Positions 10,501 through 24,030 of a stretch of 64,000 bases of DNA are shown here, piece by piece. The position numbers and the translations under genes are program-made. Source of the stretch: Latrodectus hesperus (lineage: Eukaryota > Arthropoda > Arachnida > Araneae > Theridiidae); the NCBI GenBank assembly GCA_037975125.1, contig CM075852.1:10978814-11042813 (forward strand), written 5' to 3'. The notes under the pieces are model-generated. The model was not told the origin of the DNA. It did not search any database and saw only the letters and a program-made list of their open reading frames with translations. The first letter of the stretch is position 1. Each line of letters begins with the position of its first letter.

Positions 10501-10509
10501 AGATGTGAG

Positions 10510-11125
10510 AAATCAGCAAAAATAGTTGCAACCCTTGGTATCGAAGAATAGCGATATGCGATTAATTATGGAGGCGAGCTGGGCTTGGATGTCAGAAAAG
10601 GACAACTCACTCCATGCTACTTCAAGCCTAGATCCCACTTCATCAACCGTAGTAGTTGGAAAAGAGTAATAGACAGTCCCCCAGCAACCCACGATTAGAT
10701 ATTTGTAATTCGGGAGAGGTCCGGTGACCATACAGGCCCAAGACAAGGACCAAATATTCTTTGTATCGAGATATGTCATAACACAATGTGCATCAAGTGC
10801 TTTGGTTTTATCTTGATAAAAGATGGCATTTGGACAGTCTCGAAGATAGAGCACAGTCACGACAGTCTTTAAGATGTCAAAAACGAACTGATCGCAGTTC
10901 CAATTAATATCAATTTGAAAAAGAAATGTGTGTGTCGTTTACCCATATCATTATAGGAAATCCATGATCCTTGTGACAATATCGAATGCATCCAGGCTGC
11001 AAGCAAAATCTCCGGACATGTTTATGGTCATTGGAATATTGCACACGGAGCCAAGTCATCTGAAAAGATGTCATTGTGACACTCCTATGTCCAGATTTAT
11101 CGTCGTGGGGCACTAGCGTCACCGT
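10510..11125 (-). pseudogene. decayed Tc1-like transposase, C-terminal half
   Basis: The minus-strand frame 10513-10860 and its upstream extension to about 10910 resemble the second half of a Tc1-family (DDE) transposase: the stretch around the second catalytic Asp (NAIFYQDK), a TYLDTKNI helix, and the distal TTVDEV...VAWSEL region. The Asp motif is altered, and the proline-rich SPDLSP-type segment carrying the Glu is unreadable, probably through substitutions or frameshifts. Upstream sequence to about 11125 may be the middle of the same gene in other frames. No terminal inverted repeats were found. It is a different subfamily from the copy at 18.3-19.7 kb. Confidence 0.75.
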
Positions 11126-11260
11126 CTGTTTCTATGTTACATCAGTGACTCAATATGTTCACGCCGCTTCCCGTTAAGATCAGCAAATTGAAGCATCATG
11201 TGCCACGGACAGTGATTGAGAGGGTGGTCACGTTCCCTCATTCACTAGGTTGCTGGAGCT

Positions 11261-11400
11261 ACGTGGCTTGGGGGCGTGTCCACGTTAATATGTAACGTCC
11301 AAAGTCCTTTCGCTGGTAGTGTAGTGTGGATGTGGGGCGGAGGGTACCAATTCAGGTGTTACCTCGTGAACTGTGTTTTAAAATCACAGGGCACTTGGTG
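11261..11400 (+). repeat. SINE A1, partial 5' copy
   Basis: The stretch gcgtgtccacgttaatatg... matches the head of the SINE at 1137-1407 closely through about 11400. The shared 3' domain and CAA tail are absent, so the copy is 3'-truncated or interrupted. Confidence 0.7.
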
Positions 11401-11979
11401 ACAGACGAGTATTCCAAACCCTTAAGGTACAGTCCGGGCCTCGCCTACAGAGCTGTGTATGTCAAGGGATGCCGAAGTAATGATAGCTGTGCTGTTCTAA
11501 AAATCATCGCATTCACGTGTGGATACTGGACGTTCACAGCAAACAAGCATATTTCCTGCCTAATGACCCTTAATTTATTTGGCTGTACACTTTTCCAGTT
11601 TCAGTCTCACAACATGTCTGCTCTCTAAGGCCCAAGTCATGGGAGATCCTGCATGACTTTGACTTTCAGGAACCTATAAAGTTGCTATATTCGCATGACA
11701 CCGACTGGATTTCAACCAGGGAGAAATTTTCTTGTCACTGAACTATAATTTTCACTCACTATAAGTAACAATCCTGTCTCTATCAAGTTCCGACATTTCC
11801 AAGAAAACATTTCTTCTTTGTATTCGATGCCATAACTCGATATTTTGAGAAAACTCCGATCAAACGATATAAAATGCATGCAATATGATTTCGCTTTTTT
11901 TTACATATTATAAATGAATATGAAGATAGTAAATAATATTGCAAACTCACATGTGACTCATGAAAGAAAATACTAAACG
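11401..11979. other. unclassified, no gene supported
   Basis: Moderate GC content. The frame 11326-11628 starts within the SINE and has no recognisable domain. I see no repeat relation elsewhere in the window. Confidence 0.4.
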
Positions 11980-12117
11980 TGCCCCAAGTGCGACAATGCT
12001 CCGTTTTGCCCGCAACACATCTTGAAGTGCTTGGGGTTTTGTCTTGAAGAGGCTGTGAAAAGTCCACATCTGCTTTTGGACTTTTTGGCTACCAATGATC
12101 TCATGGATCTGGTCTAG
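11980..12117 (+). pseudogene. LINE fragment, RNase H-type LINE C-terminus
   Basis: An open frame of 45 codons plus stop carries a C-x2-C...H...C zinc-binding pattern (CPKC...QHILKC) and ends in LLLDFLATNDLMDLV-stop. The same C-terminal pattern closes the LINE frames at 23.8, 25.5 and 51.0 kb. It is the extreme 3' end of a non-LTR retrotransposon ORF2, 5'-truncated as is usual for LINEs. The following sequence has a (CCA)n stretch (about 12149-12160) instead of the CAA tail. Confidence 0.75.
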
Positions 12118-15100
12118 TTCCACTAGACCAGATGGGGATTAGTCCCACCACCACCACCGCAAATTCCCATTATCTAAGCATAATCCCTTCTCTTTCATAT
12201 TTACATTTGGAAAAAATAAGAACGAAATATCTGTCTTGAGTGATAAAAAAAAATGTTTACTTAAAAATAAATCCTTTAAAATTGCGATACGAGGATTTAA
12301 TTCAATTTAATTTGACTATTTTTGCAGTTCCCGTAAATATTCGAACAAATAAATGATAAAAACAACTCGAAATTTCCTTTTCTTAAATCGCACAAGAGCA
12401 TTCACGCCTTTTATACTGTAACTATAGTTTAAAATCTTACATTATTATTGATATAAGATAAGAAACTGATGCAATAAATAAGTTATATACTTAGAAGAAT
12501 TCGATTATTTCTTCTTAGTAGCGATTAAAACATTGCAGTATTCTTTTATTAATATTATTAATAACCGACGTGAATGACTTCACTTCTTTTCGATTCACAA
12601 TAAGTCTCGTGAAATACAAAGAAACAAACTGATTTAGCCTATTTTGTTTCTTTTAACGAAAGAAAAATATTCATTAGAGCATTTTCGTTATTTAATTATT
12701 ATAGCTAAGTTAACATTTAATTGTTAAATAAATAATTGCCTCACATTTTTTTATTCCGCCCAAAAGTAAACATTACTGTTTCCACCTGTCTCTTTTTTTC
12801 ATAGCAATAATGTTTGCATTATACGTAATTTGTCCATCAAAGTAAATTGTTTTTTTTTTATTGCAAGTGTAATTTTAGAGTATTAAAGTAAATTGAAATA
12901 TCATCACTATGTCTGTGTCGAATTCCTGTTGGAATTATAACTGTAATTGATAGAATGTGTGTGTGTAAAATATGTGTACTTGTAAAAAAACATTTCAAAC
13001 TCTAAATCAACTTTTTCCGCAAAATAATTTTAAACCATATTTTTTTTGAGTGAACTATATTATTTAATTTTTTTATCAATGTATAAAGTAAAATATAAAC
13101 GATTCATTTGAAAAGTCTTTTTTATATCACTTTAAACTGTTAAAAATGTTTTTTTTTAATTTTGTTTAAATCCTATTTTTAATCTGTCTGAATAGCAGAA
13201 AGATGAGTTAAAAACGTAAAAATTCACGCTTTGTACTATTATTAAACTTGCATATATTGATTCTAATTACAAAAACAGGTTACAAAAGAAAAGAATCCTA
13301 CAAAAAATATTTAATTGTTAATTAAACAAATAAAAATCAGCTCATACAAATAATTTCTTTTTTTAAAAAATCTTCAATTAATTTCTACTGTTAACTTATA
13401 TTTCAAACGTTTCGAACAAAATTATCAAAAACCAATTTATATACAAAAAAAATATCTGCATTTAAAATACATGTTAAGAATTAATCAAGTCGTAATCTAA
13501 TTTTAAAAAAATATGAAATCAATATTTTTAATAGATTTTTGATTTTTATTATCAAATATTTTTAATTTTATATTTTATAAAAAACATACATAAAAACATG
13601 ATCAATCTAACTACAGTGTAGTTTCACCAATAAAAACAGCGTTCGAAACTATTTAGATATTGATCAAAAAATATGTTACTGTCACATAAGCTTTATAAAA
13701 TAAAACCAAACATTAAAGGTATATTTCACATTAAAAAGACGTCAGTGTATAAAAAAATAACTGTATGTAGATCTCAAGCTTTTATTAATGTAAATACAAT
13801 AAAAGACGCATTTCAAAACACATTTCACAACCCAAGCTGTGAGATATAAATGGCAAAAAAGAACATAATCAGCGTTTTGTGAACCACAATGGATGCTTCT
13901 CCGAAACTTTCTAATCAGTCGATTATTTTAAATGACTCCGGGTTCCAAACACTTTCCATTGTGTCTTCGGGGCTCCAGCATAACGACCACGTTTTCCCGT
14001 TACATTCGACGATAAAAGGGATCTTCTTTTCCACAACATTACTCCAGATCTATCGGTCTTCAAACACTCGCTCCCGTTTTCTCAAACGGCTATTGTTTTA
14101 TCGGATTTTCGGGACAGAAACTGGAATAAGGTGATTTTTAATTCGGATTTCCGCACCAGAATCGTATAGTTAGCGAAATGTATCGGGAATTTTTACTTCC
14201 CAAACGGCTCCCGAAAAGGAAACGGATCAGCCGATAGATGGCTCTGCTATCTTTTTTTTTTTATCTCCTAGAGACTGTGACGTTTAACATGATAATTAAT
14301 TTGAGTTAATCTGCTTTCTGTTCGAGTAAAGAGGAATGCCCTAATCTGAAATTCGAATGTTGGGAGATTTTTCGCGAAAATAATGCAGCCTTTATTAATC
14401 GCGTCGAAATTTGAAGCGCTGTCATTAAAAATAATTAACCATTGCATTAACCGGAAAGAACTTTTCGTAATTATGCGAAAACTGAATATTACTCTGGCTG
14501 CTTATAATCGTTAATCATGCAAGAGTTAAAAGATTATCTGATAAAATTCCAACAGTTTTTTTCTTTAAAATCATAATGGTGCACTCTGCTTCCAATTTAT
14601 AAGCTGTACTTAGAACAAAATGTAATGTTTCAAGAGATTTACCAATATTAATTATAATTCAATTGTAAAACTCTTAATTACTTACTAATCTCTAAAATTA
14701 TAATTATTAATTCTATAAAATCGCGTAATCATTTAAATCACTATGTCGAATTTTTGATTTCCTTTTAAAAGTAATGAAATCTAAAATATTCATGTTTTTA
14801 TGGGAAAATTAATAGAATTGACAAAATTCTCCCTTGAAATCAACTTTAATAGAGGTTTACAGATTGTCTACAATAACTCTCTCTCTCTCTCTCAATTATT
14901 TTAAATAAATATTATATCCATATAAAAGAAGAAATCTAAATATTTAAATCTGTCAAGTTTTGTCTTAGACTGTCTTACATACCTTACAAAATCACACAAA
15001 TGGATGGTGTTTAGGAATTAACTCAACTATTTTTTGAAAAACGATTGCAATTTATTTTTTAAAAACATTATTTTCGCATTGATTTTGAAAAAATCATTTT

Positions 15101-16300
15101 GTGCACATATTTTTATTATCCACAATCCTATTGCTGGCAACTCCCTTCAAAATATTGATCAAATTTTAGCATACTTTTAGAGCGCGATATTACCACTACT
15201 ATTGGTGATGTTTATATAATTTCAATGATCAAATAATCTTGGAAGAGATGCAGCTTTCTTATGATAAAGTAACTGAATAGCTCGAATAATTAAAATTGTC
15301 ATCTTTTTATTTTAATTAAAATTGTCTTTAAAGAAAATATCTGAAGCTTTCAGAACGTTTGTGCTTGACTGAAATCCTTGCATAATTACCAATAATGACT
15401 GTTTCGTAAAAGTGGGATTGGTTTATGCTGGATGTCACGAGATCACGTTCTAAATCATTGCAGAGTCGTTTCCCACTGTAGGAAAAATATGATTCGCTGT
15501 AGGCTCTTAAGGGATTTGTTCACGTGTAATTTAATCACGTGATTATAATTGAGAAGAGAAAAATATGTTTCTGGAAATGGGTATATGTTTCTATTGATCC
15601 ATAGGTTGCATTTCATTTTATTGCTTATTGTACTGTACCTTTCATTTATGCTGCTAAGTTTCTCTTATCTCATTTCTTTCCTGATTTATTTTTAAGATCA
15701 AACTTTATACTCAACTAAAAAGTAAATCTTAAAGTATTTTAAATTTTTACTTTGAGGAAAAAATACTGTTAAATTTTGCATACATCAGATTTAAAAAAAT
15801 TACAAACGTTTGACGATATCTTTTAATAAAAAATTGGTCAAGAAGAATAAGATACGATATTTTAGTCCGATTGCAGATTTAAATAATACAAAAATGATGA
15901 AACAATGGAAAAATGATGAATGATGAAATAATGGAAAAAAATCCATATATGTGTCATTTTATTACGACTGACACATTCGGTAATTTGCAAATTATAGAGG
16001 TTTTGTCCTTATTTAGACCTTGCGCCACAAAACTTAACCAGCCAACCACAAATTATAAAATTTTATACTCTCTACTGCAAAATAAAGTAGTTCATTTATG
16101 CTTTTAAGGTCAAATGAGAAAACATTGCAAACTTCAAACATTAAATTATCACAATCAATAACAATGGATACGATAGGACATTTTACATTTCTACATATTT
16201 CACTTAATGGAACATCAATTATGTGTTATAAATGCTAAACAGGATTATTACCAGGACTATTTCCAGACTTAGAACCCAACACTCCTGTGGAATGACTGTA
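12118..16300. other. no gene; AT-rich with a CpG-richer island at 13860-14480
   Basis: Long AT-rich interval with poly-A/T runs and a short (CT)n at about 14878-14893. The island 13860-14480 has many CpG dinucleotides, unlike its flanks, and looks single-copy within this window. Its ORF (13889-14134) has no recognisable domain. I found no gene or mobile element. Confidence 0.5.
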
Positions 16301-16497
16301 AATACAGATGGCACCAAATCTTACAAATCATGTAAGAACTGTCCCGGGAAAAGGGTTCGCCCCGGAACATATTTTTAACTGTCCAGCCATCATAAGAAGT
16401 TTACAGGCAATTGACGAACTTCCCTTTCAAGAAATCTCTATAAGGATAAAATGTATACATTGCTAAGGCCGTCATTTCGACACTTGGAGTGATTTGA
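16301..16497 (+). pseudogene. decayed LINE ORF2 C-terminus
   Basis: In shifting frames the sequence reads DGTKSYKSCKNCP, then NCPAIIRSLQAIDELPF, then AKAVISTLGVI-stop. This is the zinc-binding C-terminus of an RNase H-bearing LINE. At least two frameshifts separate the blocks. The 3' flank (cgacaccaactaacc) may be its tail. Confidence 0.6.
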
Positions 16498-16585
16498 CTT
16501 GACTTCAAATGAACACGACACCAACTAACCAACATACTTCACATTTAACATAAATATATTAAGATATATTTAAATAAGTTGAGTT

Positions 16586-16720
16586 GAGAGATGGTAGCAT
16601 AATTCTTAGCGGTTTATGTTTCACTTCAGTGCCTCTTGGGGGTTTGACCCCGTCTCAGATTTGGTTGGCTTAGAATCCGCTTTAAACCTGGTGTCTTCTT
16701 CAGATTATACTTCATCCTCA
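16586..16720 (+). repeat. old SINE, family B
   Basis: Contains a degraded B box (ggtttgacccc) followed by a body block (tagaatccgctttaaacctgg) closely matching the SINE at 8687-8855 (minus strand). No TSD was found, so it is probably an old copy. Confidence 0.6.
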
Positions 16721-17004
16721 AAATGGAACCGTGGAGCTATAAGCCAAATAATCCAAGCAAGATGAGAACAAAGGATGTGTATTACCAAACAAGTGCTAAA
16801 TAGAAGCTATTTAAAAACCCTCTCTGCATATTTGTGCATCAGGCATTTAAAGTTAAGTAGCAAAGTTCAATGAAACAGTAAGAAAACTGTTTTCTTTAGC
16901 AAGAGGGGTGCTTAAAATTCTTGATCATTAATGATATATACTTTATAATGACTTTAAAATAAGCACATAACCATAAATTCCTGAAATTACTATTCTATAA
17001 AAAC

Positions 17005-17575
17005 CCAAAGGTCCAGTTCAAAAACAAAAAAGAATTTTTCTATATGGTTATAAAAATATGGCATGCAATATGCAATACCTTCGCAGTGATTGTGATTGTT
17101 TAGTATTGTATGAGTTTCAAAAACTTGAAGGAATTTAGTATGTACTTGAGTAAAATATTGAATAAAAAGCCAAAGTTCAATTTCAAGAACAAAGTGAGCT
17201 TTTTATGCGGTTATAAAAATATGGCATGCTTATAGGCAATACCTTCGCAGCGATTGTGATTGTTTAGTATTGTACGAGTTTCAAAAACTTGAAGGAATGT
17301 AGTATGTACTTGAGTAAAATATTGAATAAAAAGCCAAAGTTCCAGTTCAAGAACAAAGTGAGCTTTTTATGCGGTTATAAAAATATGGCATGCTAATAGG
17401 CAATACCTTCGCAGCGATTGTGATTGTTTAGTATTGTACGAGTTTCAAAAACTTGAAGGAATGTAGTATGTACTTGAGTAAAATATTGAATAAAAAGCCA
17501 AAGTTCTAGTTCAAGAACAAAGTGAGCTTTTTATGCGGTTATAAAAATATGGCATGCTAATAGGCAATACCTTTA
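17005..17575 (+). repeat. tandem repeat, period about 164 bp, about 3.5 copies
   Basis: The anchor taaaaatatggcatgc occurs at about 17051, 17214, 17378 and 17542, giving spacings of 163-164 bp. The later units are nearly identical and the first is more diverged. No ORF runs through it. It may be a small satellite array or part of a mobile element. Confidence 0.9.
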
Positions 17576-18251
17576 CAGCTTTACTTTGGGTTAGGTACAG
17601 AGAAGTATGCTAGTACAAAACACACAACCAACGATATAATTCATTATTATAACATATAGAACAAAGATGAATTTATGTGCTTTAACATTCTATCATTTAG
17701 CAATGCTTTCTAAGTAAAGAAAAATAAATAAATAAATGTGTGTGTCCTGTTCCTTTGAAGAACTCATCAACGATCTCACTTTATTAATGCATTTTTATTA
17801 TTTTTTAAAGATTGATCCCCTATTTTATTGACATTTAAATTCTCAAATCTTTTGAATGAACTTTTAGAACCATAGCTGATAGTAATGAAATCATATTTTG
17901 TGAATAATGGCTTAGTTTATAATTCAAAATATTCATTTCAATTTAATTGTTCATTAGCCGACTTGAATAATATAATACTAATATTTTGAGAGAAAAAATA
18001 TCTTTATAAAATTGGATTAAGATTATTTGGATAAAATTTTTCTGAATTTTCCTCCAATATTCATTCGATTTCCTGACATACTAAAATTTTCCTGATTATA
18101 AAAAAAAACAGATTTAGGGAATTACCATTCACTTTTGTATATATTATACACAAAATTTTATGAAAGCATAAAAAAATAAAATTTTATATTTTGATATTAT
18201 AAATTTTATCTTATAAATTAACAATTTACTTTATTTTCAAAACTCCATTAA
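17576..18251. other. AT-rich DNA, no gene seen
   Basis: AT-rich spacer between the tandem repeat and the Tc1 element. Nothing recognisable. Confidence 0.6.
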
Positions 18252-18253
18252 TA

Positions 18254-19665
18254 CACTACTGGCCATAAAAATTGCTACACCAAGGACGAATGCAAATAAC
18301 AGAACGATATTTATTAGACACATGCATTATAGTGGAAAGAACAAGTGATTAGATTTACAGAAAATTAGAATGTATAGATCTTGAGAAATCAGTACCCAGA
18401 GCAGCCATCTCTGGCTGCATAACAGCATTTACCCGCCTAGGCATGGAGTCAAACAGAGATTGCATGGCATGTACGGGGATCTCAGTCCATGCAGCTTCAA
18501 CACTATGCCACAGTTCATCGACAGTAGTGGATGGTGAGTGATGGCGTGCCAATCGCTCGGCAACCATTGACCACACGTTCTCATTTGGTGACAGATCAGG
18601 AGAACGTGCTGGCCAGGGTAACAGTCGAATCTGTTCTGTATCAAGGAAGTTCAGAACAGTAAGGGCAACATACGATCGTGCATTATCCTGTTGAAACAAA
18701 GCATTAGGGAGGCCTCGAAGATAGGGCAGAGCCACGGGCCTTAACACATCCGAAATGTAACGGTTGCTGTTCAAAGTGCCGGTAATGAGAAAAGAGGTGA
18801 TCGAGACGTGTATCCAATGGCACTCCATACCATCACACCAGCAGATGGGCTAGTATGGCGATGTCCAATGCAAGCTGGCAATGCGCGTTCTCCACGATGC
18901 CTCCAAACACGGATGCGGCCATCATGGTCCTGTATACAGAACCGAGATTCATCTGTAAAGATGACGTGATGCCATTCCCTCGTCCAGATCATCTCCCTCG
19001 CTGATCACACCAATGAAGGCGCTTCTGTCTGTGATGCAGCGTCAATGGTAGCCGAAGCCATGGTCGACGTGCAGACAATCCATGCTGCTGCAAACGTCGT
19101 CGAACTGTTCGAGCAGAAACTTGTTGCCTTGCAAATGACTCCATTTCTCGTCTCAGGGTTCGTGACGTGGCTGTACGATCCCTTGGGACCATGCGGATAA
19201 GATGTCTGTCTTCTCTGCTGTTAGTGAAGGGGGTCGCTGAGATCCTGCATGACGTTCCGTATGATTGTCCTAAACCCATCGATTCCATATTCTGCTAACA
19301 GTCATTGGGTCTCGACCGACGCGAGCAGCAATATTGCGGTACGATAAACCGCAATCCCTGTAGGCTATAATCCTTCCTCGATCAAAGTCAGACACGTGCT
19401 GATAGGCGCATTTCTTCTTCTTACACGAGGCATTGCAACAACTTTCTTTGCCGAAAACAACGTTGAAACGGAAATTGAGTATGAGAAAACTGCTGTCAAA
19501 TCTCTGGTTTTATACACATTGTAGATGTCGCTACTGTCGCCTGCTTTGTATGAATGCGCTGACAATCCAATCATTTGCATATCACAGCTAGTTCTACCTA
19601 TCATGCAAATTTCACGTGTGTGGTGTGCCGCTTTCCTGGTGTAGCAATTTTAATGGCCAGTAGTG
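18254..19665 (-). mobile_element. Tc1 (Tc1/mariner) element, complete ends, inactive
   Basis: A 1412-bp element bounded by TA (18252-18253 and 19666-19667). The 28-bp terminal inverted repeats cactactggccatwaaaat... differ at one position. The minus strand carries a transposase gene across most of its length, now broken. Length and ends are as expected for Tc1. It may still be mobilised in trans if a related transposase exists. Confidence 0.95.
18355..19433 (-). pseudogene. Tc1 transposase, DD34E, frameshifted
   Basis: The start is at 19433 (MPRVRRRN...). Recognisable in order: paired-type helix-turn-helix DNA-binding region (about 19430-19220), a second HTH (SARTVRRRLQQHGL), the first catalytic Asp in FTDESRF, the second in FQQDNA, and Glu in SPNENVW, with 34 residues between the last two by my count. 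Disruptions by eye: frameshifts near 19410, 19230, 18985 and 18790 and a stop after WNRWV near 19276. All three catalytic residues remain, so inactivation comes from frame damage only. Confidence 0.9.
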
Positions 19666-19667
19666 TA

Positions 19668-22600
19668 TTATCACTAAACATTAATTTAATTTTTACTAAG
19701 CCAAACGATTAAGTTTTTCATTTTCCCAAGAAAATAAGATCGTAACTTTATACTTCAAGAAGTATGATGTGATTAGAAAATAAATTATCTATCCTTTAAG
19801 ATCTGAGACCTGCTTACGTCAACTAGCCAGCTTAGAAGATTTCTTGAATATAAAAATAAATCTGCAAGATTCACTCACATTCATTGAAAGTATGAGTAAA
19901 AAATTATACCAAAGAGAGAGATAAAATCAGTGACAAAATGATTCTTGAAGAGATTCAGCGGAAATTCTAATCAAGTTTAAAAAATGAATAAAATTTAACA
20001 GCCTTCAGATAAAATATCATCTTAACTTAAAAATAAAATATTCAATTGGAACAGAATTTTCACAATAAAACAAGAATTATAATGGCATCGAAACTTTTCA
20101 GTATAGCTAAAAAGGTTTGCTCTGTTTAAATTAAAAAGTTTTAGAGCAGGAAAGAAAATGTGTGCATTTTATTTTTTTAATATCCAATAAAGATTTATTT
20201 TAGATATTTGAGGTAATAAAAAATTGCCCATAAATTTATGAGTTTTTACCCATTTATCTCATGGGTTATATATATCATACAAAATAAAGAAATATTCAAA
20301 CCGTATTGTTTTGAAATCAAGTAGCAGACAGCTAAACGCCATTGTGTGATATTTTGGTATCTATAGAACAAATTCGTGTTGGTTATTCATAGATTGTGGT
20401 ACGTATTTATATGTTGAAAGGGTGGAAACGTATATAACTCTCAATCATCCATCCAGACAGACCTCGATGGAGAAAACAAAAGCATAAAATTAATCTTATG
20501 ATGTTCAGTTGTGGCTGGGGTTAAGCCCAAAACTTTTCACTCGAAGTACGCTATATTACTACTAACCCACGGTGACGTTATTGCCTTAACACCTCCCATT
20601 TTAAAGATTAATAATCAAAAACTGTTGTATGGTATTTTATTGTCCATTGCGAAAACTGTTATAGATAGTAAACCCTATTCGCAGTCGCATGAGTTAGAAA
20701 AATTTACTTGTTTTTGAAATAAGTTAGAATTAATAATCCTTCATTGCAATAGTTATTTAATTAAGAAAGACCAAGTAAAGAAATCAGACAATATTGTTGG
20801 AAAGAACAGCTGCTGAACGATAGTTGAAAAAAAAAGCATTTAGCATCTGATGTCAATCGCTGTCCCCAAGTCACGACAGGGACGTAGAAAGCTCCATCCC
20901 CTCCCACTCCCAGAGTTTCCTGGCTATTCGGATGTTTGGGAGATGCCCGGCTCCATTTCCTCTCCCAGGAAACGAAGCAAACTACTTCCGTGCACTTTCT
21001 GGGTGTCATCCCACCCCCGCAGCCCATTATCGGGTATCTTATCCCTTTTTGGTAATATCTGCCCTCCCCTTCCTGCCACCAGGAAATTTTCGTATATCAT
21101 CAGGATATTGAGAAGAAAGCCGCTTAGAATTCAGCTTTAGGATCATCGTCTTCCCATAGGAAAACACAATCTTATCTCTTAATATTTTTCGGTCTGTGCG
21201 AAAAATTCCTTAAAGAATATGATTAAAACATTTTTCTCGTTGAATGGTTAATCAGAAAATGTATTTAAGTATCAAGGGTCAAAATTTCAGTCAGGATGGT
21301 AGAAAAAATAAAAAATAAAACTATCGTCTGAGATAAATATACTGGAGGTTCTGCATCACTGATTGCTTATAGATATCGTCTGGTGAAAGTAGGATTATTG
21401 AATGCATCGATTTCAGTTATATCATGCAATCATTTTCATGCGTAATTATATGTAAATATATAGTTAAGTTATTAATCGCTCATATACAATTTCATTCGAC
21501 TTTTTCAATTGAAATTCTATTGTTTCGGTTCTAATTCTATTTTAAATAAAATAACTAATTATAAATCAAATGTTATTGTATTTAATAGAAGTATTAAATT
21601 CTTTTAATCTATATTTAACACTTATATACTATAAATAATTATGATGTTTAAATGTATACTTTTAATAAGATCAAAATGAAAAAAAGACAAATTAGTAAGA
21701 AATAATTAATTTATTTCATTTTTGATATATATCCCCTGTTAATTTTAACAAATTCATTCATTAGAATAACAAAACATATTAATAATTAACTATGCCTTTC
21801 ATTTTTTGTCATTTTCTGTGCTTATTTAACCGATTCTCCTTGTCGAAACATTTATTCACAAAACGTATTTTTACTGGTAAGAAATGGAAACATAATAAAC
21901 AGACTTCGCTCCTAAAACACATAACCAAACAATCATTGTAATTGTTGGCTCATTCTAACAGTTTACAGTTACTAATTACAATAATCATTTTCCTATTTCT
22001 TAAACCTATTACTAAGCCACATGCCTTGTCTTTAAAAGTGCTGATATAAGGTTTGCATACAAAGAAATACATCTTGAATATAAAATTACAAGAATCTCAA
22101 TTTTAAATTTATTCCATAAATTTTAAGAACCATCATTTATAAATATCATTTTATACTCTTATTATTGTGTTATTGGAAACAACATTTCACACTATGAGAA
22201 CTCGATTACAGAGATATAATTGATGAACTTACCATAAGTTTATTCCACGTAATTACAGAGAAAGTTATTAATTAGTCCCTTGCTATACTAACATCAGAAC
22301 AATCTCATTTTTCCGTTTCTCTGTACGGTCAGATTATTCTGTATCAACAGTTCTGTAATTGGAAACCGCAAAAGCAGGACCACACCAACTAACCTCAAGC
22401 AGTCGATAGAAGGAAAAACAATAAGTTGATGTCGCTAATGGATGAGTTAATTGAGTCGCTGTTTGTTCGGGTGACTGTAGCAGCTGCTTTGGTTTCCGAT
22501 AGCATTACCAGCCCTTTTGATAACAAAGAATTCACCTCACCCCACTTAATAGCAATGGTCTATGCCTCGCTCTTACATGTCCTATTTCCGGTTACTTTTA

Positions 22601-23750
22601 TTTACAATTGAAGTTCTAAGTTATTCTTCAATTTATGACGTTCTCCAAGTTTTATCTTTATCGCCAAAGCGTCTTTTGGATACATATTCGATTACGGTTT
22701 CGATAGTGTTTATTTTAGAGAACTTACCGATTCGTTTTGACGTATTGTTAATTTTGTTAACAATCATCTCTGCCAAAAGTGCACCAAATATGATTATGTC
22801 AATAGAGAAAGTTTCACAAACATTTCCTGGTTTGGAAGTTACATTTTATTTCTTATTCAACAATCTATACATAATGTATAAATTTTGCTTTTTTATTATT
22901 AATGAATTTGTTGTTTGCTTTTGATTAAAATTAGTATTTAAAAATTAATTTTTTCTTGCTTTTTCAAGACAAAAATAAATAAAAATTCAATTATTTTTTA
23001 TAGCGGAGTATAAATCATAATATAACAATTAGGTTTCATTAATAATATATTATAATATTCCTCAACTAATTAGTTATTTCTTAATAATTAATAATAATCA
23101 TAATATATTCCCTAAAATTTTATGCATGATGTCTCTTAGGGAAGAAATCGATATTTTCATAAAGCTTACTTGAAGTATTGCAGAATATCACTTATTAGTG
23201 ATGTCCTACTGCAATTTTTCTCTTAATAATTTCAAAAGTTTCAAAAGAAATGCTTAAAACTTTTGTAATTAATGAAGTAAGATAATAAATTAATATTTGT
23301 TGAACTCTCTCAAAGTCTAAAAGTTATGAAATGTAACGTTACATAAACTATTCACGAGTTTTCATTTCAATCAAAATATTTAGTTAAGGCTTCTTCCGGA
23401 AAAACAATATTAAAAAAGAATTCCATTATTCTGATGGCAACAGAAATTCCAATGTATTATTTAAATTTCAAGTAATTAATATTTCGGATGAATGATTAGC
23501 ATCACGTGCATGTTGTAAGCAATTTAACATAAGCTAAATATTTTACAGGGAAAAAACAGCATACCCTTCATATGAATTATACCTGATTTTGGAAGTTTTA
23601 CTGATACTGAATTTTCCCGCCATATGGTTATATGGATTACCATAATGCATAGATTACGATTGAAGAAGCTTTGTCATCGCAAACAGTTGATAACAATGAT
23701 GTGAAAATAAGCGATGTTTACTTGTATAAAACAATGCATCATCACAGCGT
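19668..23750. other. no gene supported; GC-richer patches at 20850-21140 and 22390-22720
   Basis: Mostly AT-rich. Two patches are less AT-rich: 20850-21140, where both strands have short ORFs that look like base-composition effects, and 22390-22720. Neither contains a domain I recognise. No repeat shared with other parts of the window was seen. Confidence 0.45.
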
Positions 23751-23756
23751 GGTATG

Positions 23757-24030
23757 CTGTTGTGGCTTATCCCTCCTGATTGACAGTAATATCAAACCAA
23801 GTCCGTGAGGCCGAACGCCTTCAAACAATGGAGCACAGCCTCTGGGCTCGAGAATTGCTCGCATTTATATAAACCGATGCAGGCCAAAATGTGAGCAGCA
23901 ACAGCAGCTTGAGTCGCATTGCATTTGGGACACAGGGATAAACTTTGTGGCGTTGTACACGAGTGTGTCCACTTCGAAATCTCGCGAGAGCATGCAGTAT
24001 GCTTATTATTTTCAAATCGACAAGTCATGA
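23757..24030 (-). pseudogene. LINE ORF2 C-terminal fragment
   Basis: On the minus strand one frame reads LARFRSGHTR and a second reads CPKCNATQAAVAAHILACIGL...FGLTDLV-stop, so a frameshift lies between them. The zinc-binding C..C..H..C and the DLV end match the other LINE tails. The 3' end reads ggataagccacaaca, close to the SINE/LINE tail elsewhere. 5'-truncated. Confidence 0.75.

Noticed and set aside
10928..11116. plus-strand ORF
   Set aside because: Antisense to the decayed Tc1-like transposase.
17005..17575. CRISPR-like repeated pattern
   Set aside because: Whole 164-bp units repeat with no unique spacers, in a eukaryotic genome.
20761..21140. overlapping ORFs on both strands
   Set aside because: No domain; long frames follow from local GC content.
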